From an uncultured Erysipelotrichaceae bacterium (lineage in GTDB: Bacteria; Bacillota_I; Bacilli_A; RF39; UBA660): a stretch of DNA of 8,044 bases. The position numbers were made by a program, and so were the translations under genes. Under the pieces are notes generated by a model that was not told the origin of the DNA, searched no databases, and saw nothing but the letters and a program-made list of their open reading frames with translations. Shown in pieces: positions 1 through 6,590 of this stretch (its first letter is position 1; every line of letters starts with the position of its first letter). The stretch is taken from contig CACZOV010000012.1 of the NCBI GenBank assembly GCA_902782915.1, forward strand, positions 1-8,044. Reading direction: 5' to 3'.

Positions 1-2496
1 CTATTTGCCACAGCATTGCTTATATTTTTTTCCACTTCCACATGGACATGGATCATTTCTTCCAACCTTAGGTTCTTTATTTTTCTTAGGTTTCTTTGTT
101 GTATCAGAATCTTTTTCATTAGTAATTTGTTTTTTAACAACTTCTTTTCGTTCGATATTTTGTCTTATCTCTGCTTTTATTAGGAATATAGAAACATCTT
201 TATCTATTCTATCAAGCATATTTTCATACATTTCAAGACCTTCTATAGTATAAGCACGAAGTGGGTCTTGTCCACCATATCCACGCATCATAACAGCTTC
301 TCTTAAATGTGATAAAGTATTAATATTTTCCGTCCAGTATTTATCAATTACATTTAAAGTAATAGCTTTTTCAAATTCATTAGCAACTTCAATTGGTAAC
401 ACTGATAACTTTTCTTCATACTCTTTTCTTACTTTTTCAAATATAAATTCAAGAGTATCATCGGCATTTTTTGTTTCAATATCACTACTCTTTATTCTTG
501 ATTTTAATAAATCATGATTTACTATGTCAACTAAATCTTTTAAGGCTTCTACTTCTATTTTATCATTTACAAAATGTGTATCTATTAGATAACCTATATA
601 AGAATGAATTGTATCAAGAGTTGTTTCATGAATTGATTCATTATCAAGTATTTCATTACGACGTTCATAAATATCTTCTCTTTGATTATTCATAACATCA
701 TCATATTCTAGTAATTGTTTTCTTATATCAAAGTTATTTCCTTCTACTTTTGCTTGAGCACTTGATAAGGCATTTGTAAATGTTTTACTACGAATTGCTT
801 GATTCTCATCAAACCCCATACTTTGAAGAAGAGTTTTAATTCTATCAGTTCCAAAACGAACCATTAAATCATCTTCCATTGAAACAAAGAATTGAGATTC
901 ACCTGGATCACCTTGACGACCTGAACGACCTCTTAACTGATTATCAATACGACGTGATTCATGTCGTTCTGTACCAATTACACATAGTCCTCCAAGTTTT
1001 AAAGTCTCATCAGTTAATTTAATATCGGTCCCACGACCTGCCATATTGGTTGCAATCGTTACAGCACCTTTTTCACCAGCATGTGAAATAATTTCAGCTT
1101 CTCTTGCATGATTTTTAGCATTTAAAACTTCATGTTTAATACCAGCTTTTGTTAACATATTACTAATAAGTTCACTGGTTTCAACAGCAATTGTACCAAC
1201 TAGTATTGGTTGTCCTGTTTTATGGCGTTCTTGTATAACTCTTACAATTGCTTTATATTTTCCTTTTTGTGTAGGATAAACTAGATCAGCATAATCAATT
1301 CTTGCAACTGGTTTATTAGTTGGAACTGGTATAACATACATATTATAAATATTTCTAAACTCTTCTTCTTCTGTTTTAGCTGTTCCAGTCATACCTGACA
1401 ATTTTTTATACATTCTAAATAAATTTTGAAAAGTTATTGTTGCAACAGTCTTAGTTTCTTGATTGATCTTTACTCCCTCTTTAGCTTCAACTGCTTGATG
1501 TAATCCATCACTCCATTGACGGCCTTTCATAATACGACCAGTAAATGGATCAACAATTAATACTTCACCATCTTGCACAACATAATCAAAATCCTTTTTC
1601 ATTGAATAATTTGCTCGAAGAGCCTGATTAATATAATGAACTAGTTCATTATTACTAATATCGTATAAATTATCTAAATGAAAATAATCTTCAGCTTTTT
1701 TATTACCTTCATCTGTTAAAGTAACTCCTTTAGTTTTTTCATCATAAATGTAATCATCTTCGGCTTTTAAACTTTTAGCAAAATGATCTGCATCTATATA
1801 AAGATTTGCACTTTTAAGTTCTCCACCAGATATGATTAATGGTGTCCTAGCTTCATCTATTAAAATTGAGTCTACTTCATCTATAATTGCATAATTAAGC
1901 CCTCTTTGCACACGATTTTCACGTTTTACAACCATATTATCTCTTAAATAATCAAATCCTAATTCATTATTAGTAGTATATAAAATATCAGCATTGTATT
2001 GCTCTCTCTTATCACTCGGAGATAACTCTCTTTTGTTAATTCCAACAGTTAAACCTAATCCTTCATAAATAGGCCCCATCCATTCTGCATTACGAGAAGT
2101 TAAATATTCATTAACAGTTATAACATGAACCCCTTCCCCAGTTAAAGCATTTAAATAGGCAGGGAATGTTGTTACTAAAGTTTTTCCTTCTCCAGTTTTA
2201 AGCTCTGCAATATTTCCATAATGTATAGCTATAGCTCCTACAAGTTGTACAAAGAATGCTTTTTCTCCTAGTTTTCTATATGCCATCTCTCTTACTGTAG
2301 CATATGCTTCTACTAAAATATCATCAAGTGTTTCTCCTTGACTTAATCTTTCTTTAAATTCTTTTGTTTTATTTTTTAAATCGTCATCCGTTAATTTTTG
2401 ATATTCTGAATCTAATTCAACAATTTTTTCTGCTAAATTATTAAATCTTTTTAATTCTTTATAATCATGATCAAATAATTTTTTTAATATATTCAT
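1..2496 (-). CDS. secA: SecA preprotein translocase ATPase
   Basis: SecA is the cytoplasmic ATPase that drives unfolded secretory proteins through the SecYEG channel. The 831-residue product is full length for the family. Visible motifs are Walker A TGEGKT (about residues 101-106), the DEVD Walker B box (206-209), TMAGRGTD-type helicase motif (TNMAGRGTDIKL), the QLRGRSGRQGDPGESQF arginine-finger region, and a C-terminal SEC-C zinc motif CPCGSGKKYKQCC with Cys817, 819, 828 and 829, which in the family binds zinc and contacts SecB-like partners, ribosome or lipid. The ATG at 2496 is chosen because AAGGAGG lies at 2501-2507, four bases upstream, and the protein then begins MNILKKLFD as SecA proteins do. 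The TAG stop occupies bases 1-3, so the gene is complete but nothing downstream is seen; in many Bacillota prfB follows. It lies behind hpf, separated by a terminator-like hairpin. Confidence 0.99.
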   Translation of the reverse strand: MNILKKLFDHDYKELKRFNNLAEKIVELDSEYQKLTDDDLKNKTKEFKERLSQGETLDDILVEAYATVREMAYRKLGEKAFFVQLVGAIAIHYGNIAELKTGEGKTLVTTFPAYLNALTGEGVHVITVNEYLTSRNAEWMGPIYEGLGLTVGINKRELSPSDKREQYNADILYTTNNELGFDYLRDNMVVKRENRVQRGLNYAIIDEVDSILIDEARTPLIISGGELKSANLYIDADHFAKSLKAEDDYIYDEKTKGVTLTDEGNKKAEDYFHLDNLYDISNNELVHYINQALRANYSMKKDFDYVVQDGEVLIVDPFTGRIMKGRQWSDGLHQAVEAKEGVKINQETKTVATITFQNLFRMYKKLSGMTGTAKTEEEEFRNIYNMYVIPVPTNKPVARIDYADLVYPTQKGKYKAIVRVIQERHKTGQPILVGTIAVETSELISNMLTKAGIKHEVLNAKNHAREAEIISHAGEKGAVTIATNMAGRGTDIKLTDETLKLGGLCVIGTERHESRRIDNQLRGRSGRQGDPGESQFFVSMEDDLMVRFGTDRIKTLLQSMGFDENQAIRSKTFTNALSSAQAKVEGNNFDIRKQLLEYDDVMNNQREDIYERRNEILDNESIHETTLDTIHSYIGYLIDTHFVNDKIEVEALKDLVDIVNHDLLKSRIKSSDIETKNADDTLEFIFEKVRKEYEEKLSVLPIEVANEFEKAITLNVIDKYWTENINTLSHLREAVMMRGYGGQDPLRAYTIEGLEMYENMLDRIDKDVSIFLIKAEIRQNIERKEVVKKQITNEKDSDTTKKPKKNKEPKVGRNDPCPCGSGKKYKQCCGK

Positions 2497-2500
2497 GATA

Positions 2501-2529
2501 CCTCCTTGTCTACAAATATTATTTTATCA
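2501..2529 (-). promoter_or_regulatory. Candidate secA promoter (extended -10) and RBS
   Basis: Reading the minus strand, TG-A-TAAAAT (TG at 2529-2528, hexamer 2526-2521) forms an extended -10 box. The matching -35 position (2549-2544, TTTTCA) would fall inside the hpf terminator loop and is weak. The ideal AAGGAGG at 2507-2501 follows. The promoter is an inference from position and motif; secA could also be fed by readthrough from hpf. Confidence 0.4.
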
Positions 2530-2567
2530 AAAAAAAAGCAAAATGAAAACATTTCACTTACTTTTTT
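2529..2567 (-). terminator. Intrinsic terminator after hpf
   Basis: On the minus strand AAGTGAAATG (2559-2550) pairs with CATTTTGCTT (2545-2536) around a four-base loop, followed by a run of T (complement of the A-run 2529-2537). Two of the pairs are G-U in the minus-strand RNA but would be mismatched A-C in plus-strand RNA, which supports the minus orientation and therefore termination of hpf. Confidence 0.7.
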
Positions 2568-2583
2568 ACAATTAATAATAATT

Positions 2584-3105
2584 TTATTCAGTCTCGATAA
2601 TTCCATATCCTCCGTTTTTTCTTTTATAAACTAGAGAAATACTGTTTAAATCACTATCTTTATACATATAAAAACTATGACCAAGTAATTCCATTTGAAG
2701 AATTGCTTCTTCTAAATTCATAGGTTTTATTTCAATTTTTTTTCTTTTAATTTCTTTTTCTTCTTGATTTGGTATATCAATAATACTATCAATATTAAAT
2801 TCTTTTATGCCTGATTTTTCTTTTTTCTTTAATTTTGTTTTATTCTTTCTAATTTGTCTTTCTAATTTATTAACAACCAAATCAACTGCTGAATAAAAAT
2901 CTTCTGATTCTTCCTCTGCTCTTAAAATAAGTGTTTTAAGAGGAATTGTTACTTCCACTTTTTGAGTATAATTTCTAACTTTTACAAGGACTGTTGCCTC
3001 AAATTCATCTAAGGAATATTTATCTAATTTAGAAAGCTTGTCTTTTACATATTCCTTCATTGAATCTGTAATTTCAATCTTATTACCACGTATTTTTATT
3101 TTCAT
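2584..3105 (-). CDS. hpf: Long-form ribosome hibernation promoting factor
   Basis: The 173-residue product has the two-domain layout of long HPF. The N-terminal S30AE domain (about 1-100, starting MKIKIRGNKIEITDSMKEYV) binds the 30S decoding region. After a Lys-rich linker (about 103-125), the C-terminal dimerisation domain has the hallmark PMNLEEAILQMELLGHSFYMY and ends YKRKNGGYGIIETE. In the family this C-terminal domain joins two 70S ribosomes into inactive 100S dimers during stationary phase or stress. The ATG at 3105 is preceded by AAGGGAGAG. The hpf-secA order is conserved in many Bacillota (known from Bacillus and Listeria), which supports the assignment. It has its own likely promoter and a hairpin downstream, so it is probably mainly monocistronic. 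Confidence 0.97.
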   Translation of the reverse strand: MKIKIRGNKIEITDSMKEYVKDKLSKLDKYSLDEFEATVLVKVRNYTQKVEVTIPLKTLILRAEEESEDFYSAVDLVVNKLERQIRKNKTKLKKKEKSGIKEFNIDSIIDIPNQEEKEIKRKKIEIKPMNLEEAILQMELLGHSFYMYKDSDLNSISLVYKRKNGGYGIIETE

Positions 3106-3129
3106 ATATTCACTCTCCCTTACATTTTA

Positions 3130-3138
3130 AGTATAACA
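3130..3138 (-). promoter_or_regulatory. Candidate hpf promoter, extended -10
   Basis: Minus-strand TG-T-TATACT (3138-3130) is a good extended -10 element about 25 bases before the hpf start. No good -35 is visible because the upstream positions are the T-tract of the csp terminator. The assignment rests on motif and position only. Confidence 0.5.
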
Positions 3139-3150
3139 CAAAAAATATAT

Positions 3151-3182
3151 AAAAAAAACTATTTATTTTAAAATAGTTTTTT
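3151..3182 (-). terminator. Intrinsic terminator after csp (bidirectional-looking)
   Basis: The arms at 3153-3164 and 3171-3182 (core ACTATTT / AAATAGT) form a 12-bp stem with a six-base loop. On the minus strand the stem is followed by an eight-T run (complement of 3151-3158). It lies about 50 bases past the csp stop and upstream of hpf. The symmetric A/T flanks could also work on the plus strand, but no plus-strand gene needs it. Confidence 0.75.
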
Positions 3183-3231
3183 ACTACGTAGTTATTTTAT
3201 TTATTTTTATAATTAGTTTAATAGCATGTTC

Positions 3232-3456
3232 TTAACTAATTGTTTCTGGCTTTACTACTGAAACATTTAATGCTTGATACCCCTTAGATGTTTCTAAAAG
3301 ATTGAACTCCACATACTGCCCTTCTTGCAAAGTTTTATATCCTTCTTGATTAATGGCTGAATAATGAACAAATATGTCTTCTTTATCAGTATATTCGATA
3401 AAGCCATACCCCTTCTCATTATTAAACCATTTAACTCTACCTCTTACCACGTTCAT
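3232..3456 (-). CDS. csp: Cold-shock domain protein (CspA family)
   Basis: A 74-residue protein consisting of a single cold-shock (OB-fold) domain, the usual length for CspA/CspB-type RNA chaperones that bind single-stranded RNA and DNA and melt secondary structure. The hallmark [13 protein letters not shown] carries RNP1 (KGYGFI, residues 15-20), and DIFVHYSAI carries RNP2 (about 27-35). The tail ([17 protein letters not shown]) is a normal end for the fold, slightly extended. The chosen ATG at 3456 has AAGGAGAG just upstream, with rather short spacing; a GTG two codons later is possible but would not alter the domain. It is transcribed divergently from agrB and ends in its own terminator. 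Confidence 0.95.
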   Translation of the reverse strand: MNVVRGRVKWFNNEKGYGFIEYTDKEDIFVHYSAINQEGYKTLQEGQYVEFNLLETSKGYQALNVSVVKPETIS

Positions 3457-3506
3457 ATCTCTCCTTCTTTTAAATATTTTTCAGTAGATCTACAAAATTC
3501 ACGCGC

Positions 3507-3535
3507 ATAATAATCATAACAGATTTCAATACCAA
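3507..3535 (-). promoter_or_regulatory. Candidate csp promoter
   Basis: On the minus strand TTGGTA (3535-3530) and TATTAT (3512-3507) are separated by 17 bases, predicting a leader of about 45 bases. An overlapping alternative is an extended -10, TG-T-TATGAT (3521-3513), with a poor -35. The first TTTTNGAAT copy (3536-3544) abuts the -35, so a regulator binding there could also affect csp. No long structured cold-shock leader is evident. Confidence 0.45.
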
Positions 3536-3615
3536 TTTTAGAATTTTTTTAAAATCGTATTTTTGAATATACTTTTGGAATTAAATATAATAATTTATAA
3601 TTTTTTATTCCAAAA
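3536..3615. repeat. TTTTNGAAT repeats and 9-bp inverted repeat at the agrB promoter
   Basis: Three direct copies of TTTTNGAAT lie at 3536-3544 (TTTTAGAAT), 3560-3568 (TTTTTGAAT) and 3573-3581 (TTTTGGAAT). A perfect inverted copy of the last one, ATTCCAAAA, lies at 3607-3615. The second copy contains the agrB -35 hexamer, and the last pair flanks the -10 box and the expected transcription start. This is a plausible operator for a regulator such as AgrA, though AT-rich DNA makes chance matches more likely. Confidence 0.5.
3563..3591 (+). promoter_or_regulatory. agrBD promoter
   Basis: TTGAAT (3563-3568), a 17-base spacer, and a perfect TATAAT (3586-3591) make a good housekeeping-type promoter. 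The start would be near 3598, giving a leader of just under 100 bases before agrB. The repeat elements overlapping the -35 and flanking the -10 suggest regulation. A TATAAA at 3669-3674 closer to agrB lacks a recognisable -35. Confidence 0.6.
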
Positions 3616-3694
3616 ACAATCCATAAATTACCATTTTAAAGTTTTTTCTTTTTTATTTATTTTTTTCTTATAAAATGAATTTGGTGATTGAAAT

Positions 3695-4294
3695 ATGATT
3701 AAAAATTTTATCATCAATAATTCTATGAACTTAGTTAGTGGAATGAATAAATATAATACTGAACAATTAGAAGAAATAAAATATGGTCTTGAAGGAATTT
3801 ATTTAACAGTTTCAAAAGTTGTTGTAATACTTATTATATCTATAATATTTGGTATATTTAAAGAAGCAATTTTATTTTTATTAATATTTAATATATTAAG
3901 AACGGTAGCTTTTGGACTTCATGCTTCAAAAAGTATATACTGTTGGATTTCATCAAGTATTTCATTTTTATTAATTCCATATTTATGTAAAAATTTTGAA
4001 TTTCCTATCTTATTTCATATTATTGTATGCAGTCTTGCTTTAATATCTTTTATTCTATTTGCTCCTGCAGATACAATAAATAGACCTTTAATTAATAAAA
4101 GAAAAAGAAAAATTTATAAAGTACTATCAATTATTTTTGCAACTTTGTTTATTATATTAATCTTTACAATAAATTATTTGTTATTAAAAAACTTATTAAC
4201 ATTTGCTTTATTGTTAGAAACAATATTAATTTTGCCTATAACATATAAGATATTTAAATTACCTTATAATAATTATAAAAATTATAAGGATTAA
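3695..4294 (+). CDS. agrB: AgrB-type membrane peptidase, autoinducer processing
   Basis: AgrB is a membrane-embedded cysteine peptidase that cuts the C-terminal tail off AgrD and forms the thiolactone ring. The 199-residue length fits the family. The catalytic pair is visible in RTVAFGLHASKSIYC: His76 and Cys83, seven residues apart as in S. aureus AgrB (His77/Cys84). A second family signature, APADTINRPL, lies at about residues 123-132. Hydrophobic segments at roughly 40-56, 58-75, 85-97, 103-123, 142-163 and 165-185 suggest six membrane passes, with a basic loop KRKRKIYK (135-142). The ATG at 3695 has only a weak GGTGA ribosome site (3683-3687), in contrast to the strong one of agrD. It is followed 34 bases later by the peptide gene and probably cotranscribed with it from the promoter at 3563-3591. 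Confidence 0.94.
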   Translation: MIKNFIINNSMNLVSGMNKYNTEQLEEIKYGLEGIYLTVSKVVVILIISIIFGIFKEAILFLLIFNILRTVAFGLHASKSIYCWISSSISFLLIPYLCKNFEFPILFHIIVCSLALISFILFAPADTINRPLINKRKRKIYKVLSIIFATLFIILIFTINYLLLKNLLTFALLLETILILPITYKIFKLPYNNYKNYKD

Positions 4295-4318
4295 TATCTT
4301 GTGTTATATAAAAAGTAA

Positions 4319-4454
4319 AGGAGGGAATATGAGAAAATATTTAGCTATGGCTCTTGCTGCTGTTGGAATGCTTGTTTCAGGAATTGCAACTACAGGATGC
4401 TGGGCATTAATCGTTGATGAACCAAAAATGCCTAAATCAATGTTAAACAAATAA
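4319..4454 (+). CDS. agrD: AgrD-type cyclic autoinducing peptide precursor (RBS included; ATG at 4329)
   Basis: A 41-codon gene starting ATG 4329 and ending TAA 4452-4454, preceded by AAAGGAGGG (4317-4325), the strongest ribosome site on the plus strand. The product has the three-part AgrD layout: a short basic start then amphipathic/hydrophobic leader (MRKYLAMALAAVGMLVSGIA, 1-20), a signal core TTGCWALIV (21-29) with the single Cys24 needed for the thiolactone, and a charged tail DEPKMPKSMLNK (30-41). The tail matches the family pattern, for example the DEVEVPKEL tail of S. aureus AgrD-I as I recall it. AgrB should cut before the tail and cyclise Cys24 to the new C-terminus; a membrane peptidase would trim the leader. 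Exact mature ends cannot be read from sequence. It directly follows agrB and ends before a terminator. Confidence 0.92.
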
Positions 4455-4460
4455 TTTAAT

Positions 4461-4487
4461 AAAGTAGAAAATATTCTACTTTTTTTT
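4461..4487 (+). terminator. Intrinsic terminator of agrBD
   Basis: AAAGTAGAA (4461-4469) pairs perfectly with TTCTACTTT (4474-4482) around the loop AATA, followed directly by further T to 4487. It begins six bases after the agrD stop, so it ends the agrBD transcript just before the convergent agrC gene. Confidence 0.85.
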
Positions 4488-4489
4488 AT

Positions 4490-4529
4490 AAAAAAGACAA
4501 ATAAGAAATTATTCTTTATTTGCCTTTTT
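4490..4529 (-). terminator. Intrinsic terminator of agrC, overlapping its stop codon
   Basis: On the minus strand AAAAAGGCAAATAAAGAA pairs with TTCTTATTTGTCTTTTTT around the loop TAAT, with one bulge and one mismatch, and runs into a T-tract. The left arm consists of the last agrC codons (KKANKE) and the stop at 4511-4509 sits in the loop. A translating ribosome would cover part of the stem. Confidence 0.7.
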
Positions 4530-5828
4530 ATTTATAGTTAATGTTGTTACAAAATAATTGTCCATAAGTTCATATTTTGTTTTAATCCAAGGATTTTTAC
4601 GTATTGATTTTTCAATATCATATAGTCCTAATCCATGTCCTTTTCCTTTAGTTGTATATCCATTTTTTGTAATTGAAGTTAAATCTACTTCTCCTTTATA
4701 AGTATTTGCAAGTACAAAAATTAAATTATCATCCTCTTTATACATCATAAAATTAAGTTCTTTTTCATGAGACTCACTACTAGCATAAATTGCATTATCA
4801 AAGTACTCTCCTATAATTTCCAATAAAGTATTACTTTCTTTTAATGTTATTAAATCATTAGAAATATCTTTTATATCATTACTAACATCAACACTTATTT
4901 TTAAATTTTCAGTCTCTGCTTTTGATAATTTATAATAAATTAAATATCTAATTGCATCTATTTTAATATAATTAATTTTATTAAACCAACTATATTTTTT
5001 GCTATTATAATCACCTAATAAATTATCAATATAATCCTCTGCCTCTTTCATATCTTTCTTTAAATAACCTTTTATAGCAATTAAATTATTCTTATATTTA
5101 TGAACTGTTGAACTATATTTTTCGATTAAATCAGCAGATGTTTTTAAATATTCATTTAATAAAACATATTTATCTGTAATTTCTTTATTTTCAAAGTGTT
5201 GACGAATCAAAACTAGCAATAGAATTAAGCAACCTAAAATAATAATAATGTTTAAAACAAATTTATAATCCATGTTCCATTTATTTAAATATAAACTATA
5301 CATAGATGAAAATACAACTAAAATAATTAATATACTTAAAAATATAACAAATTTAATATTAGCTCTTTTTAATTTATTAATAAATGGTGTTATTTTCTTT
5401 CTTAAAATATAAGAATATATAATTGATATTATAGCAATTATTATATTAGCACCAATTGATTTTACTGTTTCTAAAACAATATCTAAGGTAAGCACATTTA
5501 TTATATAGTATGTTACTTCAGATATTATACAAATAATGTATGATATTACTGATATTGTAATAATGTAATTATTATTTTCCTTATAAAAAAATTTAAACAT
5601 GGAATAAAGAATAAGTAACATTCCAAATATTCTTGCTACATTTTCAAAGACAAAACTATTAATAATCATTAAAATAGAAAATAATATAATTATTAAGTAT
5701 TTATACCATTTAAAATCTTTTAATTTTCTATAGGTTATAATATTACCACTTAAAAATAATCCAAAACAACAAGCAAATGATCCTATAAAATAATTAATCC
5801 ATGTAGTTAGATCATAATTAAAATTCAC
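4509..5828 (-). CDS. agrC: AgrC-type sensor histidine kinase
   Basis: A 439-residue membrane histidine kinase of the peptide-sensing HPK10/GHKL type. The N-terminal half holds six or seven hydrophobic segments (about 12-32, 43-62, 64-81, 88-112, 125-142, 159-180, 188-209), the expected autoinducer sensor. A linker/coiled-coil (about 211-240) leads to the phosphoacceptor region VHKYKNNLIAIKGYL with His243. The GHKL ATPase follows: N box IIGEYFDNAIYAS (Asp344-Asn345) and G box TTKGKGHGLGL (Gly397, 399, 401). The residue after the His is Lys, where many kinases have Asp or Glu. Start is GTG at 5828-5826, one base after the agrA TGA, with AGGAGGG inside agrA at the right spacing, so the two are translationally coupled. 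It should be the receptor for the peptide encoded convergently by agrD. Confidence 0.94.
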   Translation of the reverse strand: MNFNYDLTTWINYFIGSFACCFGLFLSGNIITYRKLKDFKWYKYLIIILFSILMIINSFVFENVARIFGMLLILYSMFKFFYKENNNYIITISVISYIICIISEVTYYIINVLTLDIVLETVKSIGANIIIAIISIIYSYILRKKITPFINKLKRANIKFVIFLSILIILVVFSSMYSLYLNKWNMDYKFVLNIIIILGCLILLLVLIRQHFENKEITDKYVLLNEYLKTSADLIEKYSSTVHKYKNNLIAIKGYLKKDMKEAEDYIDNLLGDYNSKKYSWFNKINYIKIDAIRYLIYYKLSKAETENLKISVDVSNDIKDISNDLITLKESNTLLEIIGEYFDNAIYASSESHEKELNFMMYKEDDNLIFVLANTYKGEVDLTSITKNGYTTKGKGHGLGLYDIEKSIRKNPWIKTKYELMDNYFVTTLTINKKANKE

Positions 5829-5841
5829 TTCAATCCCTCCT
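5826..5841 (-). promoter_or_regulatory. RBS fixing the GTG start of agrC
   Basis: AGGAGGG (5841-5835) lies inside the last codons of agrA, seven bases from GGAGG to a GTG (5828-5826). The agrA TGA (5832-5830) falls between them. No ATG is nearby in frame, so GTG is the supported start and the arrangement implies translational coupling of agrA and agrC. Confidence 0.85.
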
Positions 5842-6576
5842 AATTTCTATATTAAAAAGACACGCATCTTCTAATTCCTTCTTTTTATCTCTAGACAAGC
5901 AATTTGTATATTTCTCTCCAAAAGAGATAATAGGTATACTAGAGTTTATTTTCTTAATTTTAAATGTATTTACAATACAACTTCGATGACTTTTAAAAAA
6001 GCGTTTATCGTCTTTTAATTCTTTTTCTAATTTAGCAATATTTCCTTTATATTTAAATCTATCATCAAATGTTTCGATATATAAACATTCATCATACTTA
6101 TCTTTTTCTATAAATAAAATATCATTATAAGGAATTCTTACTATTTCACTATCTTGTTTATAAGATAAAAATTTATTTTGATTGAAGGTTTCATAAATTT
6201 CTCTAAAACATAATATTAATCTTTCTTCTAAAGAATCAAATTTTGATATAAAATCAACCATTAAGATTTTTTTATGAAAAGCATTTTCTACTAGATCTTG
6301 ATGAGCTGTTGCGATTATTATTTGATCATCCATTGTACGTTTAAATGTTCTAACTTCTCTTGCTAAATCAAGACCTGATTTTCCTTTTACTTCTATATCA
6401 AAAATATATACATTTTGACCACTTAGATTTTTTATAAATTTAATTAAATCTCCATTATATTCTTTAAAGTGATATATTTTATAATGGTCATCATTATATC
6501 CCATAAATTTATGAATCACATCTTTATATAATTTATAAAAATATTCTTCGTCTTCATAAATAATAAAATTAATCAT
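5830..6576 (-). CDS. agrA: AgrA-type LytTR response regulator
   Basis: A 248-residue two-domain response regulator. The receiver domain (about 1-125) has the acidic pocket Glu8-Asp9-Glu10, phosphoacceptor Asp60 in NVYIFDIEVKGKSGLDLAREV, Thr90 in IIIATAH, and Lys112 in ISKFD. The C-terminal LytTR DNA-binding domain (about 142-242) shows IPYNDILFIEKDKYDECLYI and the conserved FKSHRSCIVN (about 194-203). LytTR proteins of the AgrA/VirR/ComE group bind short direct repeats upstream of promoters. The ATG at 6576 has GGGAGG (6586-6581) four bases upstream. It lies 14 bases after the glycosyltransferase gene and one base before agrC, so it probably shares their transcript. Its likeliest target in the window is the repeat-bearing agrBD promoter, which is inference from context. 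Confidence 0.95.
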   Translation of the reverse strand: MINFIIYEDEEYFYKLYKDVIHKFMGYNDDHYKIYHFKEYNGDLIKFIKNLSGQNVYIFDIEVKGKSGLDLAREVRTFKRTMDDQIIIATAHQDLVENAFHKKILMVDFISKFDSLEERLILCFREIYETFNQNKFLSYKQDSEIVRIPYNDILFIEKDKYDECLYIETFDDRFKYKGNIAKLEKELKDDKRFFKSHRSCIVNTFKIKKINSSIPIISFGEKYTNCLSRDKKKELEDACLFNIEIRRD

Positions 6577-6590
6577 GCAACCTCCCAGTT

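Noticed and set aside
5..253. Plus-strand open frame of 82 codons opposite the secA 3' end
   Set aside because: It lies wholly antisense to the well-supported secA C-terminus, has no recognisable domain and no convincing ribosome site; a shadow frame.
471..695. Plus-strand open frame of 74 codons inside secA
   Set aside because: Antisense shadow of secA with low-complexity Leu/Tyr/His-rich composition and no homology that I recognise.
3610..3633. Three CCA triplets spaced 11 and 10 bases in the agrB leader
   Set aside because: The helical spacing is suggestive, but the shared core is only three bases and one copy belongs to the inverted repeat arm; too little to call a site.
3669..3674. TATAAA close to agrB as a second promoter
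   Set aside because: No -35-like hexamer at 16-18 bases upstream; the TTGAAT-17-TATAAT promoter is far better.
3457..3694. Search for an RNAIII-like regulatory RNA beside the agr genes
   Set aside because: The gap is explained by two divergent promoters and short leaders; I see no structured RNA with its own terminator.
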